The notes beneath the pieces were generated by a model that saw only the letters and a program-made list of their open reading frames with translations, had not been told where the DNA came from and did not search any database. Of a stretch of DNA of 64,000 nt, positions 57,844-64,000 are shown piece by piece; positions within the stretch are counted from its first letter, which is position 1, and the number at the start of each line of letters is the position of its first letter. Made by a program: the position numbers and the translations under genes. The DNA is from Shewanella sp. UCD-KL12 (GTDB lineage: Bacteria; Pseudomonadota; Gammaproteobacteria; Enterobacterales; Shewanellaceae): NCBI RefSeq assembly GCF_001957125.1, contig NZ_MPHJ01000001.1, positions 764,882 to 828,881 on the forward strand, given 5' to 3'.

Positions 57844-58248
57844 ATGGCACGTAGAAAGCATTCAAACGTAGAAGAGGAAGCTGAGATTGATATGACACCG
57901 ATGCTCGACATCGTGTTTATCATGCTTATCTTCTTCATTGTAACAACATCGTTTGTTAAGCCATCAGGCCTTGATTATAACAAGCCTGAAGCGTCACAAG
58001 CGACGAAGAAGCCTTCAGCTAACATCTTTATTGGTGTAAGCAAGACTGGCGTCATCATGATGGAAAACCGTCAAGTTGATATCGAGCGTGTAACTGCAAA
58101 CGTTGAACGTATGCTTGCAGAAGCACCAGAAGCTGCTGTACTTATTCAAGCGGACCAAGAAGCCAAGCATGGCTTAGTGATCAAAGTTTTGGATAATGTG
58201 AAAGCAGCTGGTATTGATAAGATCTCTGTATCGGCGGGGAACGAATAA
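57844..58248 (+). CDS. exbD: ExbD2-type biopolymer transport protein
   Basis: A 134-aa protein with one membrane helix. The essential Asp is D22 in MTPMLDIVFIMLIFF. The periplasmic part is complete. The ATG at 57844 has an AGAGAG site; a TTG two codons upstream is less likely. It lies 13 bp after exbB. Confidence 0.93.
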   Translation: MARRKHSNVEEEAEIDMTPMLDIVFIMLIFFIVTTSFVKPSGLDYNKPEASQATKKPSANIFIGVSKTGVIMMENRQVDIERVTANVERMLAEAPEAAVLIQADQEAKHGLVIKVLDNVKAAGIDKISVSAGNE

Positions 58249-58249
58249 T

Positions 58250-58870
58250 ATGCTAAGAGGAATAGTATCACTAATCATTGGTGCTGCTGTGACTTTTGCT
58301 TTGTTTGTTTTCATGGCATTTTTGGTAGGTGGCGGTCCAACCCGCCACGATGCCTCGACAGAAACTCCTGTCATTGAAATTACCATGAACAAAGATGATG
58401 CATCAGCGCAGAAAAAACCAAGGGTAAAGCCGAAGCCGCCAACGCCGCCAGAGCAGCCCCCTAAGCCGGATACAACTCCGCCTGACAGTTCATCTGACAT
58501 TGATACAAATATGTCATTTAACATGGGTGGTGTAGCAGCCGGTGGTGCCAATACAGGCTTTAAACTGGGTAACATGATGACACGTGATGGTGATGCTACA
58601 CCTATCGTGCGTATCGAACCTCAGTATCCAATAGCAGCAGCTCGTGATGGTAAAGAAGGTTGGGTACAACTTAGCTTTACAATTAACGAACTCGGTGGTG
58701 TTGAAGACGTTAAAGTTATCAAGGCTGAACCAAAGCGTTTGTTTAATAAAGAAGCAAGACGTGCACTTAAAAAGTGGAAGTACAAGCCAAAGATTGTTGA
58801 CGGGAAAGCACTTAAACAACCAGGTATGACAGTTCAGTTGGACTTTACCTTAGATAAAGGAGGCAGATAA
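58250..58870 (+). CDS. tonB: TonB2-type energy transducer
   Basis: A 206-aa protein that links the ExbBD motor to outer membrane receptors. It has an N-terminal membrane helix (about residues 4-27), a Pro/Lys spacer (KPKPPTPPEQPPKPD) and a C-terminal TonB domain with YPIAAARDGKEGWVQLSFT and ALKKWKYKP. The ATG at 58250 is one base past the exbD stop; an earlier in-frame start at 58214 lies inside exbD and would spoil the helix position. Confidence 0.93.
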   Translation: MLRGIVSLIIGAAVTFALFVFMAFLVGGGPTRHDASTETPVIEITMNKDDASAQKKPRVKPKPPTPPEQPPKPDTTPPDSSSDIDTNMSFNMGGVAAGGANTGFKLGNMMTRDGDATPIVRIEPQYPIAAARDGKEGWVQLSFTINELGGVEDVKVIKAEPKRLFNKEARRALKKWKYKPKIVDGKALKQPGMTVQLDFTLDKGGR

Positions 58871-58872
58871 GG

Positions 58873-60132
58873 ATGCGTAAACTTAGTTTTAAAACAACTA
58901 GCATTGCAGCAGCATTATTGCTTTCTCTAGGTGGAAGTGTAGCGGCGATTCCTACAGCATCAGCTGCAGAGAAATGTCCTATCGAGAAGCGTAAGTCAAA
59001 AGCTGTCGGCCAAAGTGCTGCAAAGAAAGTACAAAAATCTTTCGTTGCGTACCAGGAAGGCAATGTAGACGAAGCTATCGCTATTTTGCTTGAAGCGAAT
59101 CCTAAGAACGATTTCGACAAAGCGTATATTGCCCGTATGTTGGGTAACTTTTACGCCGAAAAAGCTCAGATGGGTACAGCAATCAAGTACCTAAAGACAG
59201 CTGTAGAAGCTGATATTTTAGGTGGTGGTGATCACGCTGCAACGTTAAGACTTTACGCCGACTTGTTGATTCAAGAGAAGAATTTCAAGGATTCAATTAC
59301 TTATTACTACAAGTGGATGGAGTTTACCTGTAAAGAGGATGCTCAAGTCTATCGTCGTATAGGTATTGGTTACTCTGAGCAAAAAGAGTGGAATAAGGTC
59401 CTTGAAGTTGCTGATAAAGGTCTAGCTCTCTCTGATAAGCCTGATAAAGGTCTTTACCAGATGAAGCTAACTGCTTACTTCAACCAGAAGAAGTATCCAG
59501 AAGCGGTTAAAGTGCTAGAGACAATGGTGCCACTTTTCCAAGACGATAAACGTCTTTGGGTTCAGTTAGCTCAGTTCTATCTGATGACTGAAAAGTACAC
59601 TAAGTCGCTAGCGACCTATGATCTTGCTTACAAGAATGGCTTTCTTGAGACTGCGGGTAACATTACTCGTCTAACTCAGCTACTTGCACAAAATGGTTCG
59701 CCATACCGTGCTGCTAAGATATATGAGAAGCATCTAAAATCAGGTCTAATCAAAGAGAGTGAAAAGACTCTTGCGATTTTGGCTGGTTTCTTTCACAACG
59801 CGAAAGAGTTAAAAGAAGCTGCTCTGTATTACGGTAAAGCTGGTGCTGCTGAAAACAATGGTAAGTACTACCTAAGACAGGGAAGAATTCTCTCTCTTGA
59901 TGGTAAGTCTAAGTCCGCTGTTGCAGCACTGAAGAAGTCACTTGATGCAGGTATAGATAGCCCAGGTGAAGCTCAATTTGAGCTAGCGCTAGCTTATCTT
60001 AACTTGAAGCAATATAAGTCAGCTTATTCCCGTGCACTTAAAGCCGCGGATGATAAGAAGACTGCTCGTTCAGCAAAAAGCTATATCTCTTATATTAAAG
60101 AGAAAGCACGTGTACATAACGTAGCACTTTAG
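58873..60132 (+). CDS. TPR protein of the TonB2-type operon
   Basis: A 419-aa periplasmic protein with a signal peptide (cut near residue 32, ASAAEK). TPR-like helices fill residues about 50-415. Such proteins end TonB2 operons in Shewanella and relatives; a role in assembly is possible but unknown. It begins 2 bp after tonB and ends at the operon terminator. Confidence 0.88.
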   Translation: MRKLSFKTTSIAAALLLSLGGSVAAIPTASAAEKCPIEKRKSKAVGQSAAKKVQKSFVAYQEGNVDEAIAILLEANPKNDFDKAYIARMLGNFYAEKAQMGTAIKYLKTAVEADILGGGDHAATLRLYADLLIQEKNFKDSITYYYKWMEFTCKEDAQVYRRIGIGYSEQKEWNKVLEVADKGLALSDKPDKGLYQMKLTAYFNQKKYPEAVKVLETMVPLFQDDKRLWVQLAQFYLMTEKYTKSLATYDLAYKNGFLETAGNITRLTQLLAQNGSPYRAAKIYEKHLKSGLIKESEKTLAILAGFFHNAKELKEAALYYGKAGAAENNGKYYLRQGRILSLDGKSKSAVAALKKSLDAGIDSPGEAQFELALAYLNLKQYKSAYSRALKAADDKKTARSAKSYISYIKEKARVHNVAL

Positions 60133-60148
60133 TTTTTGTCCGAACGTT

Positions 60149-60175
60149 AAAAAGCCCCGCAAGGGGCTTTTTTTA
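60149..60175. terminator. Bidirectional terminator of the TonB2-type operon and the GGDEF gene
   Basis: AAAAGCCCC and GGGGCTTTT pair around GCAA, with T-runs on both strands between convergent genes. Confidence 0.92.
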
Positions 60176-60214
60176 TGTTTGTTTATTCGCATCGCAGCTG
60201 TCTATAGACTGAAT

Positions 60215-60724
60215 TTATTGCATGTGCCTTAATTCGATATGGTGATCTTTTTCCAGTTCTAGCTCGTGGGTGAGCTTTTCAACATCTTTAAAAATGAGCT
60301 CAATACTGAGATCTCTTTCGGGGGTACAGGTATAACCGGCAAGCTCATAATCTACATGGCTGGTATGCTTTTTTCCGTATTCTAAGTTAAATTGAGCAAT
60401 CTTATCCTCTATACGCTGTAAAACAACTTGTGTACCTTCCTCATCGATGTTGAATAATCCTAAAGCAAAACTATTATTGTTGAGCCTTGCAACTAAATCT
60501 GTTGTTCTTAGAATGGCTTCTTGTACTTGTTTCATGAAAAATTCAAGTAGATGAGGTTGCTTAACTGTTTCATGTATGTGCGGGCACAGATACAATAGCG
60601 CTAAGCTTTGGTGATCACGAATGTGGCGGTGCCACTCACGATTAAACACCTCCATAAAGTAGGTTTGATTGTAGACGCCAGTTTCAGGATCTCTGAAACC
60701 TGAGTTACGAAATGAATAGATCAT
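60215..60724 (-). CDS. Degenerate GGDEF-domain protein
   Basis: A 169-aa protein consisting of a lone GGDEF fold. The segment DPETGVYNQTYF at residues 12-23 fits the domain start, but the signature site reads NNNSF at 82-86 instead of GGDEF, so diguanylate cyclase activity is not expected. It has no sensor domain. It could be a c-di-GMP-independent or GTP-binding regulator; that is inference. Confidence 0.7.
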   Translation of the reverse strand: MIYSFRNSGFRDPETGVYNQTYFMEVFNREWHRHIRDHQSLALLYLCPHIHETVKQPHLLEFFMKQVQEAILRTTDLVARLNNNSFALGLFNIDEEGTQVVLQRIEDKIAQFNLEYGKKHTSHVDYELAGYTCTPERDLSIELIFKDVEKLTHELELEKDHHIELRHMQ

Positions 60725-60844
60725 TGGCTGACTCCTTTCACATCCTACCGATTAAACTGAGAATTAATTACCAACGTATTTTCATACGTTCGGATTAAGT
60801 ATAGAAAATAACAAGCATTTGTACCGAATATAGGGAAAAATTAG

Positions 60845-62683
60845 ATGAAACGTGCATTTTTAGCCATCTCTATTGGCTTAGTCTTAGGATTGACAGCTTG
60901 CTCTGATAATAACGAAAACCCAGAAAATCAGGCCTCTACAGCGCAAACTGGCCAAGCGGCAGCCGCTAGCCAAGTTGAAAATCAGACTGAACAACAAGCT
61001 TACTTGTCCTTGGTCGATAAATTTTTTAAAGACTATTTAAAGCTAGAACCAATCTATGCAACCTTCGTGGGTGTTAATGATTACAATGACCAGTTTGGTG
61101 GCGATCTGACCGAAGCGTACCTCAAAGCACGCCATGATCTGAACACTGATTACTTAGCGAAAGTTAAAAAGATTGATAGAAAGGCGTTATCTCCAGAGCT
61201 TCAGCTTAGCTATGATATGTTCACTTACGATAGAAATATCGCATTAGTGAGTGAAACCTTTCCGGCTCGTTTCATGCCAATGAACCAGTTCTATAGTACC
61301 GTTATTAGCATGGTGCAGTTAGGCAGTGGTGAAAGCGCACAGCCATTTAATACTGTAGAAGATTACAATAACTGGGCGTCTCGTTTATCAGGGTTTATTG
61401 CTTGGACTAAGCTTGCACAATCGCGGATGGATGAGGGGGCTAAAAGCAAGGTTGTATTGCCAAGAGTATTAGTTGAGCGGATCATTCCTCAACTTCAAGC
61501 TCAATTAGTGGATGATGCAACTCAAAGTTTATTTTATGCGCCAATCACGAATCTGCCTGAAAGTTTCTCTGACAGTGAAAAAGCACAGATCACCGCAGAA
61601 TATACTGCGCTTATTAATGATGAGCTTATTCCTTCACTTGCGTCATTAACACAATACTTTGAGACTAAATATCTACCTGTTGCACGTGCCAGTGACGGAT
61701 GGTGGGGGCTACCAAACGGCAAACTTTGGTATCAACACTTAGCTAACTCACATACCACCACGACAATGCCTGTAGATGAGATCCATCAGATTGGACTAAG
61801 TGAAGTCGCGCGCATCCTGTCTGAGATGGATAAGGTGCGTGAACAAGTTAAATTTGAAGGTGACCTTACTGCATTTTTCGCTTCACTTTCATCAGAGCCA
61901 CAATACTTCTTCACTGAGCGTGAAGCGTTAATTGATGGCTATATGGTGCTTAAAGAGCAAATTAATGCAGAGCTGCCTAAATACTTCAATGTTATGCCAA
62001 AAGCTGACTATGTGGTTAAGCCTGTAGAGAGCTTCCGTGAGCAATCAGCAGCAGGTGCTTCATATGATGCGCCAGCTGTTGATGGGTCGCGTCCAGGCGT
62101 GTTTTATATCAACACATATAACTTAAAAGCGCAGCCTAAATGGGGTCTTACGACGCTGTCATTACATGAAGCGGCGCCAGGGCATCATTTTCAGATAGCG
62201 ATTAAGCAAGAGCTCAGTGGTGTACCTGAGTTTCAACGTTTTGGTGGCTACACAGCATTTGAAGAGGGCTGGGCGCTATATGCTGAATATTTAGGTATTG
62301 AAATGGGTCTGTTTGAAGATCCTTATCAGTATTTTGGTAAGTTATCTGATGAGATGCTGCGTGCAATGAGACTCGTGGTTGATACAGGTTTACATGCAAA
62401 AGGCTGGACGCGTGAACAAGCGATTCAATATATGAAAGATAACTCACCGATGGCTGAGTCTGACATCATTGCAGAAGTTGAGCGTTATATGGCGATCCCA
62501 GGTCAAGCCTTGTCTTACAAGGTAGGCCAGCTTAAGATTCTTTCTCTTAGGGCTGAAGCAGAAGCGGCTTTAGGTGATAAATTTGATCTTAAGGCATTTC
62601 ATGATCAAATCTTAACTTCAGGTTCGTTGCCTATGGCGGTGATGGAAATGAAGATCCATCATTGGATAGAAACTCAGAAATAA
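60845..62683 (+). CDS. DUF885 family lipoprotein, putative metallopeptidase
   Basis: A 612-aa predicted lipoprotein with lipobox LTACS (Cys20). The DUF885 domain carries HEAAPGHH at residues 441-448, a zinc-binding motif of the HExxxGH type, and the downstream FEEGWALYAEYL with a likely third ligand. Related proteins are carboxypeptidase-like. It is monocistronic and followed by a terminator. Confidence 0.9.
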   Translation: MKRAFLAISIGLVLGLTACSDNNENPENQASTAQTGQAAAASQVENQTEQQAYLSLVDKFFKDYLKLEPIYATFVGVNDYNDQFGGDLTEAYLKARHDLNTDYLAKVKKIDRKALSPELQLSYDMFTYDRNIALVSETFPARFMPMNQFYSTVISMVQLGSGESAQPFNTVEDYNNWASRLSGFIAWTKLAQSRMDEGAKSKVVLPRVLVERIIPQLQAQLVDDATQSLFYAPITNLPESFSDSEKAQITAEYTALINDELIPSLASLTQYFETKYLPVARASDGWWGLPNGKLWYQHLANSHTTTTMPVDEIHQIGLSEVARILSEMDKVREQVKFEGDLTAFFASLSSEPQYFFTEREALIDGYMVLKEQINAELPKYFNVMPKADYVVKPVESFREQSAAGASYDAPAVDGSRPGVFYINTYNLKAQPKWGLTTLSLHEAAPGHHFQIAIKQELSGVPEFQRFGGYTAFEEGWALYAEYLGIEMGLFEDPYQYFGKLSDEMLRAMRLVVDTGLHAKGWTREQAIQYMKDNSPMAESDIIAEVERYMAIPGQALSYKVGQLKILSLRAEAEAALGDKFDLKAFHDQILTSGSLPMAVMEMKIHHWIETQK

Positions 62684-62731
62684 CTTATTTCAGTGCTAAC
62701 AATCTAGCATGAGATAACAGAAAAGCTTTTT

Positions 62732-62767
62732 AAACCCAGATTTTATCAATATACTGGCTGGGTTTTT
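62732..62767 (+). terminator. Terminator after the DUF885 gene
   Basis: AAACCCAG and CTGGGTTT pair around a long loop, with a T-run. Confidence 0.75.
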
Positions 62768-62841
62768 ATTATTTAAACTTGTCGTTGTATTAATACTTAG
62801 GCATTAATAGACAAATTAAACACAACTTTAGGAGTTTTATC

Positions 62842-63120
62842 ATGGTACAAGCTACTGCAAGACATCTACTAGTAAGCAGCGAAGAGAAGTGTGAGTCACT
62901 AAAGCAAGAGATCTTAGCTGGTGCAGATTTTGGTGATGTCGCGAAAGCTAACTCATCTTGCCCATCAAGTGCACAAGGTGGCGATCTAGGTTCTTTTGGA
63001 CCAGGTATGATGGTAAAAGAGTTTGATGAAGTGGTATTCAGCGCACCTTTGAACGAAGTTCAAGGCCCAGTTAAGACTCAGTTTGGCTACCATTTGTTAG
63101 AAGTGACAAGCCGCGGTTAA
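62842..63120 (+). CDS. ppiC: Parvulin-type peptidyl-prolyl isomerase PpiC
   Basis: A 92-aa single-domain parvulin without a signal peptide, so cytosolic. Family signatures are ATARHLLV, GGDLGSFGPGMMVKEFDEVVF-like and KTQFGYHLLEV. The ATG at 62842 has an AGGAG site. Confidence 0.95.
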   Translation: MVQATARHLLVSSEEKCESLKQEILAGADFGDVAKANSSCPSSAQGGDLGSFGPGMMVKEFDEVVFSAPLNEVQGPVKTQFGYHLLEVTSRG

Positions 63121-63149
63121 GTCTGGTTTTAAACAAGCTGGAGTACAAT

Positions 63150-63683
63150 ATGCTCGAACTGTATACCGACAGATTAAAGTTGAGAAGCTTAAAGCGTGAA
63201 GATTGGCCAGAGTTTTTGGCGCTTCATCAAGATCCTGTGATCAATAAGTTTGTTAATCGTTCAGATGATCTTGAGGTAATAAAAGAGAAATTCGAGCATA
63301 GGTTAGCACCTTGGAGTTTTGAGTCTGGCAGTTGGCTTCTGTTGGTTATTGAAGAAGTTAAGACTGGAAGATTTATTGGCTATACTGGGCTGTACTGTTC
63401 TAGCCTTGAGTGTCTGCATGCCGAAGTGGGTTACATGCTTACACAAGGTGGACAGAAGCAAGGTTATGCAACAGAGAGTCTTGAGGCTGTCATTGATTGG
63501 GCTTGCTTGCGCTATAAGGTTCATAAATTTATAGGTCTTTGTGCCAAAGATAATATTGCATCTCAAAAAGTCCTTGAGAAAAACGGCTTTAAACTTGAGG
63601 GCGTGTTAAGAGACAATTACAAGCTAGATGATAGTTGGATTGATGATTGTTCCTATGGCTTGCTTAGCCATGAAAGAGCATGA
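63150..63683 (+). CDS. GNAT-family acetyltransferase (RimJ/RimL-type)
   Basis: A 177-aa protein with the GNAT fold: TDRLKLRSLKREDWPEF at the start, the acetyl-CoA loop TQGGQKQGYATESLEAV at about 109-125 and a C-terminal NFxS-like KVLEKNGFKLEGVLRDNY. Such proteins acetylate ribosomal proteins or small molecules; the substrate here is unknown. It starts 29 bp after ppiC. Confidence 0.85.
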   Translation: MLELYTDRLKLRSLKREDWPEFLALHQDPVINKFVNRSDDLEVIKEKFEHRLAPWSFESGSWLLLVIEEVKTGRFIGYTGLYCSSLECLHAEVGYMLTQGGQKQGYATESLEAVIDWACLRYKVHKFIGLCAKDNIASQKVLEKNGFKLEGVLRDNYKLDDSWIDDCSYGLLSHERA

Positions 63684-63750
63684 TTGACGTTATGGAACTA
63701 CACTCCCTAGTGCTATAATCTCTTGACGGATTTGATTAAAGGTAAAACGT

Positions 63751-63984
63751 GTGACCACACAAATTGAAACCTTGGCATTACTGCCAGGTGAAGAATACAT
63801 TGAGCTATACAAAATTCTAAAAGTCCAGGCCATGATTGGCGGGGGCGGCGAAGCGAAATTTGTTATCGGTGAAGGACTTGTGACCGTTGATGGTGAAGTT
63901 GAAACTCGCAAACGCAAGAAGGTGAGAGCCGGCGAAGTGGTTTCTTTTAACGGCGAAACGGTAAAGGTTGTTGCAGCTTCATAA
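63751..63984 (+). CDS. YbcJ-like S4 RNA-binding protein
   Basis: A 77-aa protein with an S4-like domain: LYKILKVQAMIGGGGEAK, then IGEGLVTVDGEVETRKRKKV and a C-terminal VSFNGETVKVVA. It matches E. coli YbcJ in length and pattern; RNA binding is expected from the family. The start is GTG at 63751; no better start is seen. It ends 16 bp before the window end. Confidence 0.85.
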   Translation: MTTQIETLALLPGEEYIELYKILKVQAMIGGGGEAKFVIGEGLVTVDGEVETRKRKKVRAGEVVSFNGETVKVVAAS

Positions 63985-64000
63985 GGCGAGTAACGAACTT

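Overview
The window reads as chromosomal DNA of a marine gammaproteobacterium, most likely a Shewanella. The evidence is gene content and order: tig-clpP-clpX-lon-hupB-ppiD, feoAB, sapABCDF followed by fabV, pspF/pspABC-ycjXF, methionine gamma-lyase, a TonB2-type operon with DUF3450 and TtpC-like genes, and a large TonB-dependent receptor. This is inferred from reading the sequence; no database search was made. Almost everything is core genome. There is no prophage, integron, CRISPR array or intact insertion sequence.

Layout. 1-3050: ferrous iron uptake (feoAB) behind a promoter region with CRP-like and Fur-like sites. 3215-10669: housekeeping genes (glnS, a YIP1-family membrane protein, miaE, lpxH, ppiB, cysS, folD). 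11141-11613: tRNA-Pro, tRNA-Arg and tRNA-His with a tRNA 3'-end relic. 11821-20298: the protein quality control block (trigger factor, ClpP, ClpX, Lon, HU, PpiD). 20300-23800: an accessory patch with a decayed reading frame, a pentapeptide plus glycine-rich lipoprotein, and two diverged copies of a hairpin-rich intergenic element. 23801-31000: a molbindin-like protein, FabV and the Sap peptide transporter. 31168-36446: phage-shock regulon. 36558-39211: methionine gamma-lyase and an SLC13-type transporter. 39610-40863: ComEA-like and ComFB-like proteins flanking the SRP RNA gene, which is followed by tandem copies of its own 3' end. 41110-47872: a DUF2057 protein, PriC-like, TSUP, and divergent dinG and polB around a shared LexA box. 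48102-54504: porin, TonB-dependent receptor and a TPR/2OG-Fe(II) oxygenase-like protein. 55169-60132: TonB2-type energising operon. 60215-64000: degenerate GGDEF protein, DUF885 lipoprotein, PpiC, GNAT acetyltransferase and a YbcJ-like S4 protein.

How parts fit together. The TonB2 operon could energise the nearby receptor. feoAB and the TonB operon both carry weak Fur-like sites, which would link them to iron. Tig, ClpXP, Lon and PpiD form the folding and proteolysis block, with a heat-shock-like promoter candidate before lon. DinG and PolB share an SOS operator.

The most unusual material is non-coding. It comprises the tandem SRP-RNA 3' tails (155-bp unit), a similar 3'-tail relic after tRNA-Pro, and the modular hairpin element at 23042-23614.
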